Shown one piece after another: positions 25,281 to 38,200 of a DNA stretch of 64,000 bases. Position 1 is the first letter of the stretch. Every line of letters starts with the position of its first letter. The position numbers were made by a program, and so were the translations under genes. The DNA comes from Ptiloglossa arizonensis (taxonomy: Eukaryota > Arthropoda > Insecta > Hymenoptera > Colletidae). Where the stretch lies: contig NW_027478957.1 in NCBI RefSeq assembly GCF_051014685.1, forward strand, positions 1 through 64,000, given 5' to 3'. The notes beneath the pieces are model-generated. The model ran no database searches. It saw only the letters and a program-made list of their open reading frames with translations, and was not told the origin of the DNA.

Positions 25281-28200
25281 TTTGGGTTAGGTCTATCCGT
25301 TCGCGAGATATGGGAGTTTGAAGCTAAGAAATGGTTGAGAAGACAACAAATCTTTCGCAATTCTGCTGCTCCAAAAGCTTAACCAGAATGGCCTAGGGAA
25401 AAAATACACATACCTTTGTAATCGGGCGAGTTTCTACTTTCAGATGCAATAGGAATTTTTGGGTTAGGTCAATCCGTTCGCGAGATATGGGAATTTGAAG
25501 GCAAGAAATGGTTGAGAAGGCAAAAAATTTTTCGCAATTCTGCTGCTCCAAACGCCTAACAGGAATAGCCTAAGGAAAAAATAAACATACCGTTGTAATC
25601 GGGCGAGTTTCTACTTTCAGATGCAATAGGAATTTTTGGGTTAGGTCAATCCGTTCGCGAGATATGGGAGTTTGAAGCCAAGAAATTGTTGAGAAGGCAA
25701 AAAATTTTTCGCATTTCTGCTGATCCAAACGCTTAACCAGAATGGTCTAGGGAAACAATACACATACCGTTGTAATCGGGCGAGTTTCTACTTTCAGATG
25801 CAATAGGAATTTTTGGGTTAGGTCAACCCGTTCGCGAGATATGGGAGTTTGAAGCCAAGAAATGGTTGAGAAGGCAAAAAATTTTTCGCAATTCTGCTGC
25901 TCCAAACGCTTAAACAGAATGGGCTAGGGAAAAAATTCAGATACCGTTGTAATCGGGCGAGTTTCTACTTTCAGATGCAACAGGAATTTTTGGGTTAGGT
26001 CTATCCGTTCGCGAGATATGGGAGTTTGAAGCTAAGAAATGGTTGAGAAGACAACAAATCTTTCGCACTTCTGCTGCTCCAAACGCTTAACCAGAATGGC
26101 CTAAGGAAAAAATAAACATACCGTTGTAATCGGCCGAGTTTCTAATTTCAGATGCAATAGGAATTTTTGGGTTAGGTCAATCCGTTCGCGAGATATGGGA
26201 GTTTGAAGCCAAGAAATGGTTGAGAAGGCAAAAATTTTTTCGCATTTCTGCTGATCCAAACGCTTAACCAGAATGGTCTAGGGAAACAATACACATACCG
26301 TTGTAATCGGGCGAGTTTCTACTTTCAGATGCAATAGGAATTTTTGGGTTAGGTCAACCCGTTCGCGAGATATGGGAGTTTGAAGCCAAGAAATGGTTGA
26401 GAAGACAACAAATCTTTCGCACTTCTGCTGCTCCAAACGCTTAACCAGAATGGCCTAGGGAAAAAATACACATACCGCTGTAATCGGGCGAGGTCTACTT
26501 TCAGATGCAATTGGAATTATTGGGTTAGGTCAATCCGTTCGCGAGATATGGGAGTTTGAAGCCAAGAAATGGTTGAGAAGGCAAAAAATTTTTCGCAATT
26601 CTGCTGCTCCAAACGCTTAACCAGAATGGCCTAGGGAAAAAATGCACATACCGTTGTAATCGGGCGAGTTTCTACTTTCAGATGCAAAAGGAATTTTTGG
26701 GTTAGGTCAATCCGTTCGCGAGATATGGGAGTTTGAAGCCAAGAAATGGTTGAGAATGCAAAAAATTTTTCGCATTCTGCTGCTCCAAACGCTTAACCAG
26801 AATGGCCTAGGGAAAAAATACACATACCGTTGTAATCGGACGAGTTTCTACTTTCAGATGCAATAGGAATTTTTGGGTTAGGTCAATCCGTTCGCGAGAT
26901 ATGGGAGTTTGAAGCCAAGAAATGGTTGAGAAGGCAAAAAATTTTTCGCATTTCTGCTGATCCAAACGCTTAACAGGAATGGCCTAAGGAAAAAATAAAC
27001 ATACCGTTGTAATCGGGCGAGTTTCTACTTTCAGATGCAATAGGAATTTTTGGGTTAGGTCAATCCGTTCGCGAGATATGGGAGTTTGAAACCAAGAAAT
27101 GGTTGAGAAGGCAAAAAATTTTTCGCAATTCTGATGCTCCAAACGCTTAACCAGAATGGCCTAGGGAAAAAATGCACCTACCGTTGTAATCGGGCGAGTT
27201 TCTACTTTCAGATGCAATAGGAATTTTTGGGTTAGGTCAATCCGTTCGCGAGATATGGGAGTTTGAAGCCAAGAAATGGTTGAGAATGCAAAAAATTTTT
27301 CGCAATTCTGCTGCTCCAAACGCTTGACCAGAATGGCCTAGGGAAAAAATACACATACCGTTGTAATCGGACGAGTTTCTACTTTCAGATACAACAGGAA
27401 TTTTTGGGTTAGGTCAATCCGTTCGCGAGATATGGGAGTTTGAAGCCAAGAAATGGTTGAGAAGGCAAAAAATTTTTCGCATTTCTGCTGCTCCAAACGC
27501 TTAACCAGAATGGCCTAGGGAAAAAATGCACATACCGTTGTAATCGGGCGAGTTTCTACTTTCAGATGCAATAGGAATTTTTGGGTTAGGTCAATCCGTT
27601 CGCGAGATATGGGAGTTTGAAGCCAAGAAATGGTTGAGAAGGCAAAAAATTTTTCGCAATTCTGCTCCTCCAAACGCTTAACCAGAATGGCCTAGGGAAA
27701 AAATACACATACCGTTGTAATCGGGCGAGTTTCTACTTTCAGATGCAATAGGAATTTTTGGGTTAGGTCAATCCGTTCGCGAGAAATAGGAGTTTGAAGC
27801 CAAGAAATGGTTGAGATGGCAAAAAATTTTTCGCAATTCTGCTGCTCCAAACGCTTAAACATAATGGCCTAGGGAAAAAATACAGATACCGTTGTAATCG
27901 GGCGAGTTTCTACTTTCAGATGCAACAGGAATTTTTGGGTTAGGTCAATCCGTTCGCGAGATATGGGAGTTTGAATCTAAGAAATGGTTGAGAAGACAAC
28001 AAATCGTTCGCACTTCTGCTGCTCCAAACGCTTAACCAGAATGGCCTAGGGAAAAAATACACATAGCGTTGTAATCGGGCGAGTTTCGACTTTCAGATGC
28101 ATTAGGAATTTTTGGGTTAGGTCAATCCGTTCGCGAGATATGGGAGTTTGAAGCCAAGAAATGGTTGAGAAGGCAAAAAATTTTTCGCATTTCTGCTGAT

Positions 28201-28695
28201 CCAAACGCTTAACAGGAATGGCCTAAGGAAAAAATAAACATACCGTTGTAATCGGGCGAGTTTCTACTTTCAGATGCAATAGGAATTTTTGGATTAGGTC
28301 AATCCGTTCGCGAGATATGGGAGTTTGAAGCCAAGAAATGGTTGAGAAGGCAAAAAATTTTTCGCACTTCTGCTGATCCAAACGCTTAACCAGAATGGTC
28401 TAGGGAAACAATACACATACCGCTGTAATCGGGCGAAGTTCTACTTTCAGATGCAATAGGAATTTTTGGGTTAGGTCAATCCGTTCGCGAGATATGGGAG
28501 TTTGAAACCAAGAAATGGTTGAGAAGGCAAAAAATTTTTCGCAATTCTGATGCTCCAAACGCTTAACCAGAATGGCCTAGGGAAAAAATGCACCTACCGT
28601 TGTAATCGGGCGAGTTTCTACTTTCAGATGCAATAGGAATTTTTGGGTTAGGTCAATCCGTTCGCGAGATATGGGAGTTTGAAGCCAAGAAATGG
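25280..28695 (+). repeat. 3.4-kb block recopied at 39,262-42,677
   Basis: About 19 monomers match the later block at an offset of 13,980-13,982 bp (79 monomers). The offset steps by one base at GCGAGGTCTAC near 26,491 and at CGCATTCTG near 26,770, each a one-base deletion here. Shared rare markers include CCAAAAGCTT (25,371), GGAATTATTGGG (about 26,514), CTTGACCAG (27,322) and GAGAAATAGG (27,781). Confidence 0.75.
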
Positions 28696-29838
28696 TTGAG
28701 AAGGCAAAAAATTTTTCGCAATTCTGCTGCTCCAAACGCTTAACAAGAATGGCCTAAGGAAAAAATAAACATACCGATGTAATCGGGCGAGTTTCTACTT
28801 TCAGATGCAATAGGAATTTTTGGGTTAGGTCAATCCGTTCGCGAGATATGGGAGTTTGAAGCCAAGAAATGGTTGAGAAGGCAAAAAATTTTTCGCAATT
28901 CTGCTGCTCCAAACGCTTAAACAGAATGGCCTAGGGAAAAAATACACATACCGCTGTAATCGGGCGAGGTTCTACTTTCAGATGCAATAGGAATTTTTGG
29001 GTTAGGTCAATCCGTTCGCGAGATATGGGAGTTTGAAGCCAAGAAATGGTTGAGAAGGCAAAAAATTTTTCGCAATTCTGCTGCTCCAAACGCTTAAACA
29101 GAATGGGCTAGGGAAAAAATTCAGATACCGTTGTAATCGGGCGAGTTTCTACTTTCAGATGCAACAGGAATTTTTGGGTTAGGTCAATCCGTTCGCGAGA
29201 TATGGGAATTTGAAGGCAAGAAATGGTTGAGAAGGCAAAAAATTTTTCGCAATTCTGCTGCTCCAAACGCCTAACAGGAATGGCCTAAGGAAAAAATAAA
29301 CATACCGTTGTAATCGGGCGAGTTTCTACTTTCAGATGCAATAGGAATTTTTGGGTTAGGTCAATCCGTTCGCGAGATATGGGAGTTTGAAGCTAAGAAA
29401 TTGTTGAGAAGGCAAAAAATTTTTCGCAATTCTGCTGCTCCAAACGCTTAACCAGAATGGCCTAGGGAAAAAATACACATACCGTTGTAATCGGGCGAGT
29501 CTCTACTTCCAGACGCTACAGGAATTTTTGGGTTAGGTCAATCCGTTCGCGAGATATGGGAATTTGAAGGCAAGAAATGGTTGAGAAGGCAAAAAATTTT
29601 TCGCAATTCTGCTGCTCCGAACGCTTAACAAGAATGGCCTAAGGAAAAAATAAACATACCGTTGTAATCGGGCGAGTTTCTAATTTCAGATGCAATAGGA
29701 ATTTTTGTGTGAGGTCAATCCGTTCGCGAGATATGGGAGTTTGAAGCCAAGAAATGGTTGAGAAGACAACAAATCTTTCGCACTTCTGCTGCTCCAAACG
29801 CTTAACCAGAATGGCCTAGGGAAAAAATACACATACCG
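27138..29838 (+). repeat. 2.7-kb block recopied at 35,280-37,980
   Basis: About 15 monomers match at an offset of exactly 8,142 bp (46 monomers). Markers include CTTGACCAG, GAGAAATAGG, CTGATGCTCC (28,545 and 36,687), CTCCGAACGC (29,616 and 37,758) and TTTGTGTGAGG. The match ends where this copy reads CGGACGAG and the other GGGCGAGGTTC. A few private substitutions separate them, such as GCATTAGG near 28,098 and TTGGATTAGG near 28,289 here. Confidence 0.75.
28250..29838 (+). repeat. 13-monomer-spaced block, left copy
   Basis: Nine monomers match 30,551-32,139 at an offset of 2,301 bp (13 x 177). The shared rare markers are CGCACTTCTGCTGATCC, GGGCGAAGTTC, CTGATGCTCC and CTCCGAACGC. The block overlaps the 46-monomer-spaced block, so these monomers exist at least three times (here, near 31 kb and near 37 kb). 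Confidence 0.75.
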
Positions 29839-30550
29839 TTGTAATCGGACGAGTTTCTACTTTCAGATGCAATAGGAATTTTTGGGTTAGGTCAATCCGT
29901 TCGCGAGATATGGGAGTTTGAAGCCAAGAAATGGTTGAGAAGGCAAAAAATTTTTCGCATTTCTGCTGATCCAAACGCTTAACAGGAATGGCCTAAGGAA
30001 AAAATAAACATACCGTTGTAATCGGGCGAGTTTCTACTTTCAGATGCAATAGGAATTTTTGGGTTAGGTCAATCCGTTCGCGAGATATGGGAGTTTGAAA
30101 CCAAGAAATGGTTGAGAAGGCAAAAAATTTTTCGCAATTCTGATGCTCCAAACGCTTAACCAGAATGGCCTAGGGAAAAAATGCACCTACCGTTGTAATC
30201 GGGCGAGTTTCTACTTTCAGATGCAATAGGAATTTTTGGGTTAGGTCAATCCGTTCGCGAGATATGGGAGTTTGAAGCCAAGAAATGGTTGAGAATGCAA
30301 AAAATTTTTCGCAATTCTGCTGCTCCAAACGCTTGACCAGAATGGCCTAGGGAAAAAATACACATACCGTTGTAATCGGACGAGTTTCTACTTTCAGATA
30401 CAACAGGAATTTTTGGGTTAGGTCAATCCGTTCGCGAGATATGGGAGTTTGAAGCCAAGAAATGGTTGAGAAGGCAAAAAATTTTTCGCATTTCTGCTGC
30501 TCCAAACGCTTAACCAGAATGGCCTAGGGAAAAAATGCACATACCGTTGT

Positions 30551-32314
30551 AATCGGGCGAGTTTCTACTTTCAGATGCAATAGGAATTTTTGGGTTAGGT
30601 CAATCCGTTCGCGAGATATGGGAGTTTGAAGCCAAGAAATGGTTGAGAAGGCAAAAAATTTTGCGCACTTCTGCTGATCCAAACGCTTAACCAGAATGGT
30701 CTAGGGAAACAATACACATACCGCTGTAATCGGGCGAAGTTCTACTTTCAGATGCAATAGGAATTTTTGGGTTAGGTCAATCCGTTCGCGAGATATGGGA
30801 GTTTGAAACCAAGAAATGGTTGAGAAGGCAAAAAATTCTTCGCAATTCTGATGCTCCAAACGCTTAACCAGAATGGCCTAGGGAAAAAATGCACCTACCG
30901 TTGTAATCGGGCGAGTTTCTACTTTCAGATGCAATAGGAATTTTTGGGTTAGGTCAATCCGTTCGCGAGATATGGGAGTTTGAAGCCAAGAAATGGTTGA
31001 GAAGGCAAAAAATTTTTCGCAATTCTGCTGCTCCAAACGCTTAACAAGAATGGCCTAAGGAAAAAATAAACATACCGATGTAATCGGGCGAGTTTCTACT
31101 TTCAGATGCAATAGGAATTTTTGGGTTAGGTCAATCCGTTCGCGAGATATGGGAGTTTGAAGCCAAGAAATGGTTGAGAAGGCAAAAAATTTTTCGCAAT
31201 TCTGCTGCTCCAAACGCTTAAACAGAATGGCCTAGGGAAAAAATACACATACCGCTGTAATCGGGCGAGGTTCTACTTTCAGATGCAATAGGAATTTTTG
31301 GGTTAGGTCAATCCGTTCGCGAGATATGGGAGTTTGAAGCCAAGAAATGGTTGAGAAGGCAAAAAATTTTTCGCAATTCTGCTGCTCCAAACGCTTAAAC
31401 AGAATGGGCTAGGGAAAAAATTCAGATACCGTTGTAATCGGGCGAGTTTCTACTTTCAGATGCAACAGGAATTTTTGGGTTAGGTCAATCCGTTCGCGAG
31501 ATATGGGAATTTGAAGGCAAGAAATGGTTGAGAAGGCAAAAAATTTTTCGCAATTCTGCTGCTCCAAACGCCTAACAGGAATGGCCTAAGGAAAAAATAA
31601 ACATACCGTTGTAATCGGGCGAGTTTCTACTTTCAGATGCAATAGGAATTTTTGGGTTAGGTCAATCCGTTCGCGAGATATGGGAGTTTGAAGCTAAGAA
31701 ATTGTTGAGAAGGCAAAAAATTTTTCGCAATTCTGCTGCTCCAAACGCTTAACCAGAATGGCCTAGGGAAAAAATACACATACCGTTGTAATCGGGCGAG
31801 TCTCTACTTCCAGACGCTACAGGAATTTTTGGGTTAGGTCAATCCGTTCGCGAGATATGGGAATTTGAAGGCAAGAAATGGTTGAGAAGGCAAAAAATTT
31901 TTCGCAATTCTGCTGCTCCGAACGCTTAACAAGAATGGCCTAAGGAAAAAATAAACATACCGTTGTAATCGGGCGAGTTTCTAATTTCAGATGCAATAGG
32001 AATTTTTGTGTGAGGTCAATCCGTTCGCGAGATATGGGAGTTTGAAGCCAAGAAATGGTTGAGAAGACAACAAATCTTTCGCACTTCTGCTGCTCCAAAC
32101 GCTTAACCAGAATGGCCTAGGGAAAAAATACACATACCGCTGTAATCGGGCGAGGTTCTACATTCAGATGCAATTGGAATTTTTGGGTTAGGTCAATCCG
32201 TTCGCGAGATATGGGAGTTTGAAGCCAAGAAATGGTTGAGAAGGCAAAAAATTTTTCGCAATTCTGCTGCTCCAAACGCTTAACCAGAATGGCCTAGGGA
32301 AAAAATACACATAC
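30551..32314 (+). repeat. block recopied at 36,392-38,156 (33-monomer spacing)
   Basis: It matches the later block at an offset of exactly 5,841 bp (33 x 177): GAGTCTC at 31,798 and 37,639, and CTCCGAACGC at 31,917 and 37,758. It is also the right copy of the 13-monomer-spaced duplication. Private changes here include ATTTTGCGCAC near 30,660 and AAAAATTCTTCGC near 30,834. The match ends near 32,314, where the two copies enter different monomers. Confidence 0.75.
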
Positions 32315-32559
32315 CGCTGTAATCGGGCGAGGTTCTACTTTCAGATGCAATAGGAATTTTTGGGTTAGGTCAATCCGTTCGCGAGATATGGGAATTTGAA
32401 GGCAAGAAATGGTTGAGAAGGCAAAAAATTTTTCGCAATTCTGCTGCTCCAAACGCTTAACAAGAATGGCCTAAGGAAAAAATAAACATACCGATGTAAT
32501 CGGGCGAGTTTCTACTTTCAGATGCAATAGGAATTTTTGGGTTAGGTCAATCCGTTCGC

Positions 32560-34662
32560 GAGATATGGGAGTTTGAAGCCAAGAAATTGTTGAGAAGGCA
32601 AAAAATTTTTCGCATTTCTGCTGATCCAAACGCTTAACCAGAATGGTCTAGGGAAACAATACACATACCGTTGTAATCGGGCGAGTTTCTACTTTCAGAT
32701 GCAATAGGAATTTTTGGGTTAGGTCAACCCGTTCGCGAGATATGGGAGTTTGAAGCCAAGAAATGGTTGAGAAGGCAAAAAATTTTTCGCAATTCTGCTG
32801 CTCCAAACGCTTAAACAGAATGGGCTAGGGAAAAAATTCAGATACCGTTGTAATCGGGCGAGTTTCTACTTTCAGATGCAACAGGAATTTTTGGGTTAGG
32901 TCTATCCGTTCGCGAGATATGGGAGTTTGAAGCTAAGAAATGGTTGAGAAGGCAAAAAATTTTTCGCAATTCTGCTGCTCCAAACGCTTAACAAGAATGG
33001 CCTAAGGAAAAAATAAACATACCGTTGTAATCGGGCGAGTTTCTAATTTCAGATGCAATAGGAATTTTTGGGTTATGTCAATCCGTTCGCGAGATATGGG
33101 AGTTTGAAGCCAAGAAATGGTTGAGAAGGCAAAAAATTTTTCGCATTTCTGCTGATCCAAACGCTTAACCAGAATGGTCTAGGGAAACAATACACATACC
33201 GTTGTAATCGGGCGAGTTTCTACTTTCAGATGCAATAGGAATTTTTGGGTTAGGTCAACCCGTTCGCGAGATATGGGAGTTTGAAGCCAAGAAATGGTTG
33301 AGAACACAACAAATCTTTCGCACTTCTGCTGCTCCAAACGCTTAACCAGAATGGCCTAGGGAAAAAATACGCATACCGCTGTAATCGGGCGAGGTTCTAC
33401 TTTCAGATGCAATTGGAATTTTTGGGTTAGGTCAATCCGTTCGCGAGATATGGGAGTTTGAAGCCAAGAAATGGTTGAGAATGCAAAAAATTTTTCGCAA
33501 TTCTGCTGCTCCAAACGCTTAACCAGAATGGCCTAGGGAAAAAATACACATACCGTTGTAATCGGACGAGTTTCTACTTTCAGATGCAACAGGAATTTTT
33601 GGGTTAGGTCTATCCGTTCGCGAGATATGGGAGTTTGAAGCTAAGAAATGGTTGAGAAGACAACAAATCTTTCGCAATTCTGCTGCTCCAAAAGCTTAAC
33701 CAGAATGGCCTAGGGAAAAAATACACATACCTTTGTAATCGGGCGAGTTTCTACTTTCAGATGCAATAGGAATTTTTGGGTTAGGTCAATCCGTTCGCGA
33801 GATATGGGAATTTGAAGGCAAGAAATGGTTGAGAAGGCAAAAAATTTTTCGCAATTCTGCTGCTCCAAACGCCTAACAGGAATAGCCTAAGGAAAAAATA
33901 AACATACCGTTGTAATCGGGCGAGTTTCTACTTTCAGATGCAATAGGAATTTTTGGGTTAGGTCAATCCGTTCGCGAGATATGGGAGTTTGAAGCCAAGA
34001 AATTGTTGAGAAGGCAAAAAATTTTTCGCATTTCTGCTGATCCAAACGCTTAACCAGAATGGTCTAGGGAAACAATACACATACCGTTGTAATCGGGCGA
34101 GTTTCTACTTTCAGATGCAATAGGAATTTTTGGGTTAGGTCAACCCGTTCGCGAGATATGGGAGTTTGAAGCCAAGAAATGGTTGAGAAGGCAAAAAATT
34201 TTTCGCAATTCTGCTGCTCCAAACGCTTAAACAGAATGGGCTAGGGAAAAAATTCAGATACCGTTGTAATCGGGCGAGTTTCTACTTTCAGATGCAACAG
34301 GAATTTTTGGGTTAGGTCTATCCGTTCGCGAGATATGGGAGTTTGAAGCTAAGAAATGGTTGAGAAGACAACAAATCTTTCGCACTTCTGCTGCTCCAAA
34401 CGCTTAACCAGAATGGCCTAAGGAAAAAATAAACATACCGTTGTAATCGGGCGAGTTTCTAATTTCAGATGCAATAGGAATTTTTGGGTTAGGTCAATCC
34501 GTTCGCGAGATATGGGAGTTTGAAGCCAAGAAATGGTTGAGAAGGCAAAAATTTTTTCGCATTTCTGCTGATCCAAACGCTTAACCAGAATGGTCTAGGG
34601 AAACAATACACATACCGTTGTAATCGGGCGAGTTTCTACTATCAGATGCAATAGGAATTTTT
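32560..34662 (+). repeat. block recopied at 38,224-40,324 (32-monomer spacing)
   Basis: Twelve monomers match at an offset of 5,664 bp (32 x 177), falling to 5,662 after a two-base shortening at GGAAATTTGGG near 39,081. The preceding block matched at 33 monomers, so one monomer has been lost or exchanged between the two copies. Both share the rare ACTATCAGATGC variant near their right ends. The match stops where this copy turns to TTTGTGTGAGG. Confidence 0.75.
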
Positions 34663-35279
34663 GTGTGAGGTCAATCCGTTCGCGAGATATGGGAGTTTGA
34701 AGCCAAGAAATGGTTGAGAAGACAACAAATCTTTCGCACTTCTGCTGCTCCAAACGCTTAACCAGAATGGCCTAGGGAAAAAATACACATACCGTTGTAA
34801 TCGGACGAGTTTCTAGTTTCAGATGCAATAGGAATTTTTGGGTTAGGTCAATCCGTTCGCGAGATATGGGAGTTTGAAGCCAAGAAATGGTTGAGAAGGC
34901 AAAAAATTTTTCGCATTTCTGCTGATCCAAACGCTTAACAGGAATGGCCTAAGGAAAAAATAAACATACCGTTGTAATCGGGCGAGTTTCTACTTTCAGA
35001 TGCAATAGGAATTTTTGGGTTAGGTCAATCCGTTCGCGAGATATGGGAGTTTGAAACCAAGAAATGGTTGAGAAGGCAAAAAATTTTTCGCAATTCTGAT
35101 GCTCCAAACGCTTAAACATAATGGCCTAGGGAAAAAATACAGATACCGTTGTAATCGGGCGAGTTTCTACTTTCAGATGCAACAGGAATTTTTGGGTTAG
35201 GTCAATCCGTTCGCGAGATATGGGAGTTTGAATCTAAGAAATGGTTGAGAAGACAACAAATCGTTCGCACTTCTGCTGC
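34663..35279 (+). repeat. short linker of mixed monomer classes
   Basis: About three and a half monomers join two large recopied blocks. They resemble 29,702-30,140 in class order (TTTGTGTGAGG, then CGGACGAG, then CTTAACAGG, then CTGATGCTCC). They then switch inside the CTGATGCTCC monomer to the CATAATGG and GAATCTAAG classes, known otherwise from 27.9, 36.0, 41.8 and 43.3 kb. The TTTCTAGTTTC variant near 34,811 is private. Confidence 0.55.
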
Positions 35280-38200
35280 TCCAAACGCTTAACCAGAATG
35301 GCCTAGGGAAAAAATGCACCTACCGTTGTAATCGGGCGAGTTTCTACTTTCAGATGCAATAGGAATTTTTGGGTTAGGTCAATCCGTTCGCGAGATATGG
35401 GAGTTTGAAGCCAAGAAATGGTTGAGAATGCAAAAAATTTTTCGCAATTCTGCTGCTCCAAACGCTTGACCAGAATGGCCTAGGGAAAAAATACACATAC
35501 CGTTGTAATCGGACGAGTTTCTACTTTCAGATACAACAGGAATTTTTGGGTTAGGTCAATCCGTTCGCGAGATATGGGAGTTTGAAGCCAAGAAATGGTT
35601 GAGAAGGCAAAAAATTTTTCGCATTTCTGCTGCTCCAAACGCTTAACCAGAATGGCCTAGGGAAAAAATGCACATACCGTTGTAATCGGGCGAGTTTCTA
35701 CTTTCAGATGCAATAGGAATTTTTGGGTTAGGTCAATCCGTTCGCGAGATATGGGAGTTTGAAGCCAAGAAATGGTTGAGAAGGCAAAAAATTTTTCGCA
35801 ATTCTGCTCCTCCAAACGCTTAACCAGAATGGCCTAGGGAAAAAATACACATACCGTTGTAATCGGGCGAGTTTCTACTTTCAGATGCAATAGGAATTTT
35901 TGGGTTAGGTCAATCCGTTCGCGAGAAATAGGAGTTTGAAGCCAAGAAATGGTTGAGATGGCAAAAAATTTTTCGCAATTCTGCTGCTCCAAACGCTTAA
36001 ACATAATGGCCTAGGGAAAAAATACAGATACCGTTGTAATCGGGCGAGTTTCTACTTTCAGATGCAACAGGAATTTTTGGGTTAGGTCAATCCGTTCGCG
36101 AGATATGGGAGTTTGAATCTAAGAAATGGTTGAGAAGACAACAAATCGTTCGCACTTCTGCTGCTCCAAACGCTTAACCAGAATGGCCTAGGGAAAAAAT
36201 ACACATAGCGTTGTAATCGGGCGAGTTTCGACTTTCAGATGCAATAGGAATTTTTGGGTTAGGTCAATCCGTTCGCGAGATATGGGAGTTTGAAGCCAAG
36301 AAATGGTTGAGAAGGCAAAAAATTTTTCGCATTTCTGCTGATCCAAACGCTTAACAGGAATGGCCTAAGGAAAAAATAAACATACCGTTGTAATCGGGCG
36401 AGTTTCTACTTTCAGATGCAATAGGAATTTTTGGGTTAGGTCAATCCGTTCGCGAGATATGGGAGTTTGAAGCCAAGAAATGGTTGAGAAGGCAAAAAAT
36501 TTTTCGCACTTCTGCTGATCCAAACGCTTAACCAGAATGGTCTAGGGAAACAATACACATACCGCTGTAATCGGGCGAAGTTCTACTTTCAGATGCAATA
36601 GTAATTTTTGGGTTAGGTCAATCCGTTCGCGAGATATGGGAGTTTGAAACCAAGAAATGGTTGAGAAGGCAAAAAATTTTTCGCAATTCTGATGCTCCAA
36701 ACGCTTAACCAGAATGGCCTAGGGAAAAAATGCACCTACCGTTGTAATCGGGCGAGTTTCTACTTTCAGATGCAATAGGAATTTTTGGGTTAGGTCAATC
36801 CGTTCGCGAGATATGGGAGTTTGAAGCCAAGGAATGGTTGAGAAGGCAAAAAATTTTTCGCAATTCTGCTGCTCCAAACGCTTAACAAGAATGGCCTAAG
36901 GAAAAAATAAACATACCGATGTAATCGGGCGAGTTTCTACTTTCAGATGCAATAGGAATTTTTGGGTTAGGTCAATCCGTTCGCGAGATATGGGAGTTTG
37001 AAGCCAAGAAATGGTTGAGAAGGCAAAAAATTTTTCGCAATTCTGCTGCTCCAAACGCTTAAACAGAATGGCCTAGGGAAAAAATACACATACCGCTGTA
37101 ATCGGGCGAGGTTCTACTTTCAGATGCAATAGGAATTTTTGGGTTAGGTCAATCCGTTCGCGAGATATGGGAGTTTGAAGCCAAGAAATGGTTGAGAAGG
37201 CAAAAAATTTTTCGCAATTCTGCTGCTCCAAACGCTTAAACAGAATGGGCTAGGGAAAAAATTCAGATACCGTTGTAATCGGGCGAGTTTCTACTTTCAG
37301 ATGCAACAGGAATTTTTGGGTTAGGTCAATCCGTTCGCGAGATATGGGAATTTGAAGGCAAGAAATGGTTGAGAAGGCAAAAAATTTTTCGCAATTCTGC
37401 TGCTCCAAACGCCTAACAGGAATGGCCTAAGGAAAAAATAAACATACCGTTGTAATCGGGCGAGTTTCTACTTTCAGATGCAATAGGAATTTTTGGGTTA
37501 GGTCAATCCGTTCGCGAGATATGGGAGTTTGAAGCTAAGAAATTGTTGAGAAGGCAAAAAATTTTTCGCAATTCTGCTGCTCCAAACGCTTAACCAGAAT
37601 GGCCTAGGGAAAAAATACACATACCGTTGTAATCGGGCGAGTCTCTACTTCCAGACGCTACAGGAATTTTTGGGTTAGGTCAATCCGTTCGCGAGATATG
37701 GGAATTTGAAGGCAAGAAATGGTTGAGAAGGCAAAAAATTTTTCGCAATTCTGCTGCTCCGAACGCTTAACAAGAATGGCCTAAGGAAAAAATAAACATA
37801 CCGTTGTAATCGGGCGAGTTTCTAATTTCAGATGCAATAGGAATTTTTGTGTGAGGTCAATCCGTTCGCGAGATATGGGAGTTTGAAGCCAAGAAATGGT
37901 TGAGAAGACAACAAATCTTTCGCACTTCTGCTGCTCCAAACGCTTAACCAGAATGGCCTAGGGAAAAAATACACATACCGCTGTAATCGGGCGAGGTTCT
38001 ACATTCAGATGCAATTGGAATTTTTGGGTTAGGTCAATCCGTTCGCGAGATATGGGAGTTTGAAGCCAAGAAATGGTTGAGAAGGCAAAAAATTTTTCGC
38101 AATTCTGCTGCTCCAAACGCTTAACCAGAATGGCCTAGGGAAAAAATACACATACCGTTGTAATCGGGCGAGTCTCTACTTCCAGACGCTACAGGAATTT